Of a stretch of 64,000 nucleotides of DNA, positions 1 to 11,600 are shown piece after piece; within the stretch, counting starts at the first letter, position 1, and each line of letters opens with the position of its first letter. The notes beneath the pieces were generated by a model that had not been told where the DNA came from, did no database searches, and worked only from the letters and a program-made list of their open reading frames with translations. The translations under genes were made by a program, and so were the position numbers. This DNA comes from Pratylenchus scribneri (Eukaryota > Nematoda > Chromadorea > Rhabditida > Pratylenchidae): contig JAQSEB010000019.1 in NCBI GenBank assembly GCA_030063045.1, forward strand, positions 186,001 to 250,000, read 5' to 3'.

Positions 1-1657
1 AGACCATAACTTTTTTTTCTAGGCGCCCTCTGGCAGAAAACTTTTGCAGATTCGAACTCAGTCAGCTCGATGAGAGGAGTCGAATGGCATATAATACATG
101 AACCGAGCCCGGATCCCACAAACTCTGCAAAATGATAACAAAAGTATTGGCCTAAGTTGAATATTCAACGGAGTTATTACCAAAAAAACATTCGCATTAT
201 GAAAGAAATGCGTTCCTTTCTTGATCGCAGTTTGGTCCCCATTTTGGTAATAACTAATAAATAATAGGTCTTACAAATAAAGAGAGAAAAAATATTTTTC
301 CATTAAGAAAATAGTTAACCGATTCACAAAAAGTGAAGAGAAAAAAATGTCTATATCAGTTCAATTCAAATTTTTTATCAGCAATGTTTCATTTCCATCA
401 GAGTAGCATTTTTCCTCGAAGGTATCATTTGGGGGCAGGTTGCATTATTTCGAGTTTCGACTTTCGATTGGATTTTCAACATTTTCCTTTTGTTTTCCAT
501 TGGGAACATTTTTTCCATTTCTGTTGACAAAAGCTATTTTAAAAAAAAAATAAACCTTTCAAAAAATTAATTTATCACAAAAATTTTTGCAAATTTACAC
601 AAAATGCATGAGTCCATCCTGGAAATTTATTGTTTCGGGTGGCCAATAAAAATGTAGTTTATTATTGATTTAATGGAATTTGGTTAGCTGCTTATGGATG
701 GGAATGGGCATTGGCTTATAATCAAATGATCGATAATAATGGTCCTAGTGAGAGAGGTAAATTGAGATTGTGTAATCCGAAATTATATGAATGGGCCTCT
801 ACAGTGGCAGGATGGAGTTGGTGAGATGCCGTGGAATAGGGCCTGTGGATGATGGGAGAGGCCAAATTGGGCATTCAGCCGAAGCATGGCCAAATCATAT
901 GACCAATGATGGAATGGTAAATTCAGAGAAATATGGGAAAATATTAGAGAGAAATACTAAAGGACAGTGGATTGGAAAAGCAAATAAATTTGTGAAAATT
1001 GCTTGGAACAGACGGATAAAGAAAAATATAAAGTATAGAGATGGGAAAAATGCAGCATACAGTGTTCGGTGTGTATATTTTTGATGTTGGCATTAGCATA
1101 AAATGAAGCTATTTTCGTAAATTCGGATCATTCTTATAAAAATTAGGCTCTAATTTTATTATTCCCCCTATTTGCTAAATGCTATAAGGATTATGCCGGG
1201 CTCTGACTTTTGCTCTCACAAAACAGAATTCCTCACCATTTTTGATTCGGTGTTGAACATTGTTACTCATAATCATACCCAGAATTGGAACCAGAATTCC
1301 GATTCCGAAAGCCGAAATCCCAGTGTTTCAATTCCTTATTTACACTGTTTGATTTTATTTCGGACTGTTCTGATTTTATTTTATACTGTTCTGTGATTTA
1401 TTTCGGCTTTGGGCCTGTTCTGATTTATACCAATCTTAGTAAGCCCAATGACAACATTTACCATGGTAGGCCACAAACAACATATTTATTTATAATATTG
1501 GCATTTTCCAAGATGACCAAATATGACATTGAAATAAATAGCATATTCATGTTTATAGCATCTTTTTCTATTTAAAATTTTTTGTATATGTAAAAAAAAC
1601 ATAATTCCTTACAGACATATATTTAGATATTTATCGATTAATCATTCATAAAAGAAA
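1..1657. other. Upstream intergenic region, no supportable gene
   Basis: AT-rich sequence. Bases 40-110 carry one copy of a dispersed motif (AGCTCGATGAGAGGAGTCGA followed by ATATAA) that recurs through the window in MITE-like elements. An open frame of 97 codons at 791-1084 (+), and an adjoining stretch from 668 that is open in a shifted frame up to a stop at about 822, look faintly protein-like (Trp- and Asn-rich) but match no family I recognise and are broken by stops; they could be a decayed exon. Confidence 0.5.
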
Positions 1658-3937
1658 ATGTGCCGATATTATTTAATTCTTCTATTAGCCTGTTGTATAG
1701 TAATTTTTTGTTGGTCGACGCCTATTTCAGCAGGTATAGAAACCTTCTTATTTTACGGTCAATGTTTTTTTGTCTAATTAATTTTAATCCGTAATAGGTT
1801 TTCCTTTTTGCCGAAAACCCACAATGAATGATGTGTTTGCTGCTGTTCGCAGATTGAACGAAGAAGTTGTGGCCAAAATTAATGAAGATTTGGAATGCCA
1901 AAAAGTACTTGCTGAACAAAGAGAACTTTCTGAACAAAAAGCACTTGCTGAACAAAAAGAACATGATGAACAACAACAATTTTCTGGTGAGGCGTCGAAA
2001 TCATCAAAGGATGAAATGGAAGCAAATGATGATGAAATTAAAGAGGAAAAAATTGAAGAAGGCCAGCATCAGCAGCGTGGGTCAAACCAACTCCCCTACG
2101 GGCATTCCCCACAAAGGCAACTGCATCAGCGGGATGGGAATAAAGCTAATAAGGAAGAAAAGGAATCTATCCAGAAAAAATGGAATGAATTATTTGAAGC
2201 AATTTGGAATAAAGCTAAGGAACAAGAGGAATTAATCTGGAAAAGATGGGAAGTTGGGAATATTAAGGAAGAAAAGAAATCAATCTCGGAAAAATGGGAT
2301 GAAATATTTGAAGCAATTTGGAAGAAAAATATGGAAGAAAAGGAATCAATCCGGGAAAAATGGGATAAAATATTTGAAGGAATTTGGAATAAAGATATGG
2401 AAGAAAAGGAACCAATCCGGAAAAAATGGGATGAAATGTTTGAAGAAATTTGGGATAAAGCTATGGGAGAAAAGGAACCAATCCTGTTAAAATGGGATGA
2501 AATATTTGAAAGAATTGGGAATATGACTGAAGAGGAACATGAATCAATCCGAAAAAAATGGAATGAAATATTTGAATTTTGGAATAAAGTTAAGGAGCAA
2601 AAGAAATCAATCCGGAAAATTTGTCTTTGGAATCAAGAAATTCAGACAAAATTTTCCGCCATTTTACAAGCACATCAAGCGCATGTTGATACGGCGACCA
2701 AACGCCAAATTAGCAAGCAAATCAAAGATTTGCGCATTTCCGCCATCCGCCACATGGATGAGGCGAAGGCGGAGGCACGACGCAATCTTTCTGATGAACA
2801 AGTGATAGAGATTAAGAAGAAAGTTTATAAGATTTATACTGATCTCACACATTTTCAACGTAAAAAATTACAAAATCGTGTTGAAGAACTGGTGAGTTTG
2901 GACTAGAAAATTTGCTATTAGTGTAAAGGGCATGAGCTTTTCTTAAGAGGGCCGTTTTTGTCAAATCTCATAAAGCTTATACTCAATCAATCGATCTCGT
3001 CAAAACGAATCATTTGAAAAAACTTGGACTTTGATTTAGCAATTCTAACTTAGTTTTGATTAAAAAAAAATTAAATCGGTATTAAACCTTTTAATACCAC
3101 TAATTTTGACAAAAAACAATTTGCAAATTTTATATCACATTCATTGGGTCTTGATGAGATCTATCCATTGATGGTTTTGTGAATATGTACAATAAACCGT
3201 AAACAATTGTTTTTTTAATGATACCAAAAAGGAGAAATTATGTACATAATGTTGCCATTTCACAAAAATTTGGGAGTATTCCCTATCCCTACTTGGCGCA
3301 GGCCACTGGGCGCACGGCTTTATTACATGAAAAGAACTGAAGCATTTACAATGAATTTTCTGTCAGATTGAAAAGATCTATCGATTAATATAGAATTCAT
3401 GTCAAACGGTTTAAAATTCAAAAAGTTATGGCTAAAAATGTCAAAAAATGATGAAAGATGGTGTAACATTTATTCTCTAAGGCATATTTTCTGAAGGACT
3501 AAGCCCATCTTTTTATATTAGGTATATAACATTCAATAGCCAAGACTAGGTTCTTCAATATGACATTATTTTGATTAGAAACGGTTCAGTATTTCATAAG
3601 CTATGATGCGTCAAACTTTCTCGCGCCCAGCTCCGGCCTGCACCCAATAGGGGGTGTACCCCAAAAATTTTTATGAATTATTTTCTGCTCACTTTTTCTT
3701 CAGCTGGATAACCATGTGATTCAATATGCTAATTCCGAGCAACGGTTGCTTAAACTTTACGAATTGACATGGATGGTGAAAAAATTGGAGAAAATTGATG
3801 CCCAAAGTGAAATTGTTAAATTGTTGCATGATATTACCCTTGTGATCATCTACATCGTTGGATTTTTTGTTTGGAGTATTCCTAAACTCTTTCTTATGGG
3901 TATGTTACTGGTAATTCAGGGAATAAATTATACATAA
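1658..3937 (+). CDS. Secreted coiled-coil repeat protein, possibly SXP/RAL-2-like
   Basis: Three-exon model: 1658-1733, 1798-2891, 3704-3937 (about 467 residues); phases match at both junctions. The ATG at 1658 opens a classic signal peptide (MCRYYLILLLACC then a hydrophobic run ending PISAG), which fixes the start upstream of the longest single frame. The mature protein starts with a Glu/Gln-rich helix, then about seven repeats of roughly 20 residues with the pattern EKESIRKKWDEIFEAIWNK, then a helical C-terminal region (FSAILQAHQAHVDT... RNLSDEQVIEIKKK...) and a Lys/Leu-rich last exon ending in a hydrophobic segment. Layout (secreted, helical, nematode) and the C-terminal part recall SXP/RAL-2 (DUF148) proteins, but this is a loose resemblance. 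The donor GAACTG/gtgagt at 2892 is canonical; without splicing the frame stops at 2906. A second donor-like site (ATGG/gtatgt near 3900) means the 3' end is uncertain. No function can be assigned beyond secretion. Confidence 0.6.
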
Positions 3938-4995
3938 AAGCAAACTGGTTAATTTTGGGAATCTTGTTTTGTAGATTTTATATTTATTCGAGAATAGGAG
4001 CATTCGATCGGAAGTATATGAATTTAATATCAGACCGGTATTAAGTAGAGATCGGACCGAGACGAGATCTCGCAGAGATTTTTACCTCGATCTCTAGTAT
4101 TAAGGTTTTATGCACAAACGAACACATTTTTAAGAACGGTTATAGTTTTTAAGAAAAATTCCTCCTAATAAACTGAAATTTCATAGACTAAAATTAACCA
4201 TTCCGTCAAAACAAAAGTATTTGTATGAAATCGTGAAGCCAAGATTCCATCAAAAAAAAAAACTTACCTTTGTTAATAATTCACTGGAATTAAACGATTT
4301 CCAATATTAAATGTAAGATTTATATCGTTGTAAAAATTCTTTTTATTTAAGTATTTTTTCTTCGCATTTTTGCATAACATTTATTTTATTGGTCTAAATT
4401 ATCATGCCGGAGAGTAAATAATTTTTTTAAAGGAATTGCCAAAGTTCTTGGCTGCTGTTTTGCCGGCTGTTATGTAATTTGTTGCCTCAAAGACTGAGAA
4501 GAAAAAAAAAGGATGAAATGATGTGGTCGGATTCAGAATTAAGATATGCGATGAATTTCTATGGAAATTAAATTATTATGACTGTCAGTCAATCTTGTAT
4601 TTATCTTTTCTCCAATTTTTATATTTTCGGGTCTGATATACATTTACATCACTACTGATTTTCAAAACAAATATCCACGATAAATATTGTTGCATTCAAA
4701 AATATATTTTTCTATATAATTAATCTGAATCTGAACAGAGTCCGTAAAAGTCTTTTTAAAGAAAATAAGCTTCTTTTACATTTCCTGCGTCCAATCAACA
4801 ATTATGAGTCCAATAAATTATTAAAAATCCTATGAAAATTATGTGTCCCTTAATATTTTATGTGTCCACAAGCCATAGCTCACCAGCCAATTAATCAATT
4901 TAAATGTTCAATGTGCATTTAATAGCCCCAAATATTGGCTAAACTGCCTTTTAGCTTTCCGTACATCTCAATTAATTTTTTTTTGATCAGTAAAT
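3938..4995. other. Intergenic, no gene seen
   Basis: AT-rich spacer between the secreted repeat protein and the hAT transposon. It holds short decayed motifs (GAGACGAGATCTCG near 4060) but no open frame or RNA gene that can be supported. Confidence 0.5.
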
Positions 4996-5002
4996 TTTCT
5001 AC

Positions 5003-5018
5003 TAGGGTTAATTACCCG
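5003..5018 (+). repeat. hAT left terminal inverted repeat
   Basis: TAGGGTTAATTACCCG, exact inverse of 7938-7953. Followed by tandem (A)CCCGT and GGGTAG copies to about 5150. Confidence 0.92.
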
Positions 5019-5395
5019 TTGACGGGTAGGGTAGTCGGGTAGGGTACCCGTAATGATTTTGGGCAAATTACCCTACCCGTTACCCGGACCCCAATTACCC
5101 GCATTACCCATTACCCGCACCTTGACTACCCGACTACCCGCCTACCCGTAACCTTTTTTAAAGCCACCATTTAGGGAACAAAAATTGTATTTTTTTATGG
5201 GAATTCTGATATACATTTCAAAATTTGCGTGGCATTTTGTTTTTATTTCCTTTTTTGCACATCATTTATCTTATAAAATCATCATCAGTCTCGAACTCCA
5301 ATATTCAATCTCCAAATTTCTTTATTAAATATAATATTTAAGCAATTCATTATCCACATGATCATTTAGAAATTAAATAAAAAATCCAGAAAATA

Positions 5396-7724
5396 ATGTC
5401 TAAAAGTAAAGTGTGGACATATTTCGAAGAAATAGCAGATTCTTTCGATGTTATCTGCAAATTATGTCAACAAAGATTGAAGAGATCAGCATCAGATCAG
5501 GGCACGAAATCAATGTGGAATCATTTGAAATATAAGCATAAAGAACAATACAAATTGCTGAAACCAGATGAAGAAAGAAAACCAAAAAATGAGGTAAAAT
5601 TGATATAAAATTAAAGAAATACTAATTGATTAATTTAGAGTTTGGATCCATTTATTATCAAGAAAAATGAAGAACGAATGAAAGCAGAAGAATCGCTTAG
5701 TCGGATTATGATAAGACGAAATTGTGCTTTCTCTTTTTTCAATGATGAGGATTTACAAATGCTTTACAGCAAGGCTTACCCAAATTTAAAAGTTTTATTT
5801 AAATATTTTATTATCATTATAAATTTTTATGCAGCCTCATAATGGTGATTATTATGCCAAAATTGTTGTGCCGAGAATGGCCAAGAATATCCAAGAAAAG
5901 ATTAAATCACAAATTGGGGAATGTTATTATGCAATTACTAGTGATGGATGGAGCGATCCATCAACGACTCCTTCCTTTCAAAGGTTTATTAAAATAAATT
6001 AAAATTGAATTATTTTAAAATTTTAGCGTAACAATTCATTCTTGCAACAAAGATTTCAAACGAATGGATTTTGTTTTGGCGGCCTCGCCAATGGAAGACA
6101 AGCATACGGCCGAAAATATTGCGAACAAGATTGAAGAAAATTTGGCAGAAAATGGTTTTAAACTTGAGAAATTAGCCTGCCTTGTACGCGACAATGCCGC
6201 TAATATGGCCAAAAGTGCAAAGTTGTTGGAAATTGAAAGGTTTTTTTAAAAAATAAATTAAAAATTAAATTAAATTTTTAAGTTTTCAATGCGTTAATCA
6301 TTTTCTGCACCTGGTTGTTTGCGATTTGCTGAAGGATCCAAGATTGGATGAATTTTTAAAGAAAATCCGACATTGGGTCAAAGAATGCCGAACAAAAAAT
6401 GGCAATGCAATCTTTTCACAAAAACAAGAAAAGCTCGGATTCAAAGTTACAAAACTTATATTAGTAAGGAATTGTAAAAAAAATTGTTTAAAATATTTTC
6501 AAAAAACAGTCAGTTCCTACGCGATGGAACTCGACTTTTGCCATGATGAACACTTTTTGGAAGCAAAGGAAAGTTATTTTGGCACTTGAATTTGATCGGC
6601 AACAAGAAGAGTGGCCACCACGAGCCAAAAAGCAAAAAATTGAGCAATTGTCCGCGGATTTGCCAAAAATTTCTGGGGCTGATTTTACTTTCATGGCGCA
6701 TATTTGCTCCATTTTGCAAATATTCGATGATGAGACCAAAAAGGTAAAAGAAATTTTTACAATGCTTCAATAAATAAATTTTAAAGTTTTCAAATGAAAT
6801 TTCCACTGCTTCTACAATAATTCCAACATTGAAGAAAATCAGGGATTTTCTGGTTGCATTGAGACCAGATCCATCTGTTCAATTCATTGCTGAATCTTTG
6901 ACCAAATCAATCAATGATCGTGTGTCAAGTTTGGCCAAAAATGACATTTTACACTTGGCGACATTGCTTGACCCCCGGTGGGCTTATGATGAAACAATTT
7001 GGGCCAAAAGAAATTGGGTGACCATTGAAAACCAATTGAAGGAATTTGCAAAACAAATTGGTTAATTTTATAATTATTTAAAAATTTAAGTTTTTTTAGC
7101 TCTCAAAAATGTTGATGAATCAAACATTGAATTGAGTGAAAAAATGCCCGAACATTCTGAAAATTCAAATCCAGAAATGAATTTCGAAGAAACAATTTCA
7201 AGCGATGAAAGTCTACAGCATTGTACATAACTTTTAATTTAAAAATAAATCGATTTTTTAGACGACATCTATGCTGATCCAAAATCGCCAATTTCAAATC
7301 CAACAGCAATATCCGGCGAATTAGATGCAGAATTGGATTCCAAAATTAAGTCGCAACTTGCCATTTATGCATCGATCAAAAGGCCGCCCAAGGATGACAA
7401 TATTTTTGATTGGTGGCGACAACATTCGCCCAAATTCCCCGAACTTGGAGAGCTGGCACAGATATTTTTGTCAATTCCTGCAACATCGATTGCATCCGAG
7501 AGGCTTTTCTCTAAAACCGGCCTGCTTTATGCAAACACTCTGAGAAATCGGTAAAATTATCTTATAATTTTTAAAATTTAATTTTATTTAGTCTTTCTGG
7601 AAAAATGGCCGAAAGAATTCTGATCATAAAGGCACACTTGAAAAAGAAATTGAAGCTGGGTCCTGCCACTGAATCAGAAGAATCGGATTTGAGTGAAGAA
7701 GAATTTGAAGATGAAGAAGATTAA
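5396..7724 (+). CDS. hAT transposase with BED zinc finger
   Basis: Ten exons, all with matching phase and no internal stop: 5396-5593, 5639-5791, 5835-5983, 6027-6239, 6283-6463, 6510-6743, 6787-7060, 7100-7222, 7262-7550, 7592-7724; 648 residues. Residues 1-60 form a BED finger (VWTYFE..., CKLC, then HLKYKH). The RNase-H-like core shows ITSDGW (first Asp), CLVRDNAANM (second Asp), CVNHFLHLVV, and the VPTRWNST block typical of hAT transposases. The last 100 residues are the hAT dimerisation region (IFLSIPATSIASERLFS, then LRNRL) followed by an acidic tail. A polyadenylation signal AATAAA occurs just after the stop. Introns are only 39-45 bases, matching the host. It lies between the TIRs of the element and should cut and paste it. 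The ORF looks intact. Confidence 0.93.
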
Positions 7725-7937
7725 GAAGAATAAAAATAAAAATGAATGATTTATTTTTATTATGATACTTATTTTGGCCAATTTTAAAAATTTTATTAAA
7801 CGAATTTCAAAAAATGTCTTAACAAGGAACGGGTAGGGTAGTACCCGCGGGTATTTTTCGAGTTTGGCCTACCCTACCCATTACCCGGACCCCAATTACC
7901 CGTATTACCCGTTACCCGCTTTTTCATTACCCGCCCC

Positions 7938-7953
7938 CGGGTAATTAACCCTA
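7938..7953 (-). repeat. hAT right terminal inverted repeat
   Basis: CGGGTAATTAACCCTA, exact inverse of 5003-5018, preceded by an ACCCG-rich subterminal region and followed by the target duplication TTTCTACT. Confidence 0.92.
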
Positions 7954-7961
7954 TTTCTACT

Positions 7962-8605
7962 CCATTTTCCATCATAATTTCCAATTTAGTAAATTTTCGC
8001 TGCTGAGTGGATGATTCATTCATTCGTTTGTTTTCATTTTCAATCCGATCCCATTTCCCATCATCCATCCACATCCACATTCATTTTGAATTTACGAAAT
8101 TAATTTATGATATAATTTAAAACCATTAATTGGATTGGGCAAATTGTAAAATGCTACTATCAAAATCCCTTTTTAATTTATAATTTATATTCCACCCTAG
8201 CCTTTCTTCCTCTCCACCGGCCACGACCATCCCACATCAGAGCACAATTCCATCAATTTTTCCAATTCCTTTCCGTTTGCCCGATTTTTGGATCTAAATG
8301 ACTTGTATGTAATTTTTTGTCCCTAAATTTTCCGTTTATATATTTTACTCAAAATTGATCAGTATTATTATCAGTTTAAAAGGTTATGTTCTAGATGTGA
8401 GGTATCCATTTCCCCATTTATTACGGGTTTTAAGCTCCTTATTTGTTGATTTTTTGCACCTTAAACATTTGTCCCTCACTTCAATTTTTCCGTTTAAAAA
8501 TTATCCGTAACTAAAATACGGAACAAAATATTTCCATATAAATTTCACGGCTATCTTTTTTTTAGAAAAATTGACAATCTCTGCATTTGAAACTGTCAAT
8601 TAAAA
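7962..8605. other. Intergenic / 5' flank of the NSF-like gene
   Basis: AT-rich, with CATCCA-rich stretches near 8060. No open frame. It should contain the promoter and 5' UTR of the gene starting at 8606, but I see no clear TATA box. Confidence 0.4.
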
Positions 8606-11600
8606 ATGGATCATCAAAATCCGACAAAATCCGAGGACAAAGTGGTGACATTTGTGGATTCAACAGAAAAGGTCAACAAATTAGAGGTGAAAATAAAAAT
8701 ATAATTTTGTAAATTTTAAATTCCCTCTTTTATAGGCCAAATTGAGCAAAATGTCGGAAAAAGTGAACAAATTGGAGGTAAAAAAGATTTGAAAAAATTC
8801 AAAATTTATATCATATTTTGAAGGCCGAAAAGGAAAAGGAAGCGGTCAAAATGGTGGAAAATAAATTGGAGGTAATTTCTAAATATAAATTCATCATCTA
8901 ATTTATATATATTAGCTGGATTCGGTGAAGAAGGAGTTGGCGGCGTTCAAATTGGCAAACGATGGGAAATCATCGCCAAATGAGCCACTACCACAAGTTT
9001 GTATTAAATAAATATTTAAAATTCATTAAATTACTGATAAAATAAAAAATTAATAAAATTTACAAACATTTTAAAAAAAATAAATTATATAACAATAAAA
9101 AGCCAAGTTTTGCAAGCCCAAATAGCCAAAGATTTTATTGCATTTTTTAAATTGTTATTCCTAAATTCTGCCAATTTTTCTAAAAAATTCTTTTGAGGCA
9201 AAATAATTTACGAATTTCAGAGTTCCGCAGCAGCACCGAGGCCATCAAATTCGGACAATTCTGGCTCAGAAAATCAACGCAGCATTCCAAATTGTTTATT
9301 CCTTTGGCCTGCATTGTACAAAAATGTGAAGGAAAAAGGTGATTTCAACATTTTCTTCATATTTATTGCTTTTTTCAAAATAAATAATTAAAATACCCAA
9401 AAATTAGTGAATTTAAATTTTCATCAATTTTTGCTATTAATTTTGCTACGTGGGGCTTAATTGCCTGTCTAAAGGGGCTGAATTTTGAGTCTAATTTTTC
9501 TCCTGTCTAAAGGGGCTGAATTTTGAGTCTAATTTTTCTCCTGTCTAAAGGGGCTGAATTTTGAGTCTAATTTTTCTCCTGTCTAAAGGGGCTGAATTTT
9601 GAGTCTAATTTTTCTCCTGTCTAAAGGGGCTGAATTTTGAGTCTAATTTGGAGGATTTTGAATTAAACTATATAAAAAGGCTTTTCAACATTCTGGGATG
9701 TGCGGAAATCAAAAAGGAGGTGCGCAGGATTAAGCCGGATATAGAGGGATTAAGGTGGATATAGAGGGATTAAGGTGGATATAGAGGGATTAAGGTGGAT
9801 ATAGAGGGATTAAGGTGGATATAAAAGGATGATTAAGGTGGATATAGAGGGATTAAGCCCCGAAATTGATGGGAAATGGCCTGAAGGGCCAGTGGAAGGT
9901 CGGGAGATGGGCTGAAGGCCCTGAGAGTGGGTGGGATATAGCCGGATATAAGGGGATATACGTGGATTTAGGGGGATTAAGCCGGATTAAGCCCCGAAAT
10001 GGATGGGCGTGAGTCTTGGTTTGGTTGTTTGCTTCTCCGGTTTCCCGAGAATCCTATGCTCCGAACACCTAACCCTAATCCCTAGCCCTTAACTAAGCTT
10101 AATCCGGCTTAATCCCCCTATATCCACCTTAATCTCCCTATATATGGCTATATCCCGCGTGCTCCGAACCTCTTAACCCCTAGCCCCTAGATCCCATGCC
10201 GCCCCTAACCATAACCCTAATCCCTAGCCCCTAACTAAACTTAATCCCTCTTAATCCACGTATATCCCCTTATATCTGACTTAATCCCGCACAGTCTCCG
10301 GGCCTCTGCTACACTTCCCCGACGTTCCCATGGCCTTCCGGGCCATTCCCATTTTTCGGAGCTTAATCCCCTTTAATCCGGCTTAATCCCCCTAAATCCA
10401 CGTATATCCCCTTATATCCGGCTATATCCCACCCACTCTCAGGGCCTTCAGCCCATCTCCCGACCTTCCACTGGCCCTCCAGGCCATTTCCCATCAATTT
10501 CGGGACTTAATCCCTCTATATCCACCTTAATCATCCCTTTATATCCACCTTAATCATCCCTCTATATCCACCTTAATCCCTCTATATCCACCTTAATCCC
10601 TCTATATCCACCTTAATCCCTCTATATCCACCTTAATCCCTCTATATCCACCTTAATCCCTCTATATTCGGCTTAATCCTGCGCACCTCCTTTTTGATTT
10701 CCGCACATCCCAGAATGTTGAAAAGCCTTTTTATATAGTTTAATTCAATATCCTCCAAATTAGACTCAAAATTCAGCCCCTTTAGACAGGAGAAAAATTA
10801 GACTCAAAATTCAGCCCCTTTAGACAGGAGAAAAATTAGACTCAAAATTCAGCCCCTTTAGACAGGAGAAAAATTAGACTCAAAATTCAGCCCCTTTAGA
10901 CAGGAGAAAAATTAGACTCAAAATTCAGCCCCTTTAGACAGGAGAAAAATTAGACTCAAAATTCAACCCCTTTAGACAGGCAATTAAGCTTTTCCGAATT
11001 TTGCTCCAAATTATTTCATCTTTTTAAATTATAATATTAACTTTTGCATTTCCTATTTTTTAGTTGGCCAATCAGTGAAGTGCATGCAATGGCCAACTGA
11101 CACTGCCAATGCCATAAAAGCCAACGATGAAGCAATTTCCGATGAAGTCAAAACTCTAAAACTAAATGTCCGGCCATCAGAGAAGAGTATGCGCTCATCA
11201 CATGATGACGACTACTTTTTGGTCCATCAAAAGGACTACAATGTGGTCACAAAGTAGGCAATTTATTAATTTTGCATTAATTAAAAAATATATTTAGAAT
11301 CATTGGAGACACTTCGGATTCGGCAACAAATTCAAGTCTTCAGTTTATTAATTTTGCATTAATTAAAAAATATATTTAGAATCATTGGAGACACTTCGGA
11401 TTCGGCAACAAATTCAAGTCTTCAGCAAGGGTTAATTTTGATCATAAAAATCTATAAAATATTAATATTATTTTTTTTAGCCAAATTCTCATCTCCTTCA
11501 AAGCAAATTCATCAGCAGAGGACAAAAAGGTGTCAATTTTTTGTTAGATTATTTTTTCATTGGATTTGATTTTTGCAGGAACGACAATTTGTGTGGAATG

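Larger units (their letters stand above)
4996..7961 (+). mobile_element. hAT DNA transposon, apparently intact
   Basis: Element body 5003-7953 (2.95 kb). The ends are a perfect 16-bp inverted repeat, TAGGGTTAATTACCCG at 5003-5018 and its complement at 7938-7953. The octamer TTTCTACT lies directly before the left end (4996-5003) and after the right end (7954-7961): an 8-bp target site duplication, the hAT hallmark (its last T overlaps the first base of the left TIR). Both subterminal regions (5003-5150 and 7829-7940) are packed with ACCCG/CGGGT copies, including a block nearly identical and in the same orientation at both ends, plausibly transposase binding sites. A spliced BED-finger transposase with no stops fills the interior, so this copy could be autonomous and recently inserted. 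Confidence 0.93.

Noticed and set aside
791..1084. 97-codon frame (+)
   Set aside because: No signal, domain, splice support or recognisable family; neighbouring protein-like text is in another frame and interrupted.
10070..10270. Telomere-like CCCTAACC/CCTAATCC run
   Set aside because: Interior of the foldback element, degenerate and not the nematode telomere repeat TTAGGC.
9464..10980. CRISPR-like regular repeats
   Set aside because: Directly tandem without unique spacers, mirrored, within an intron of a eukaryotic gene.
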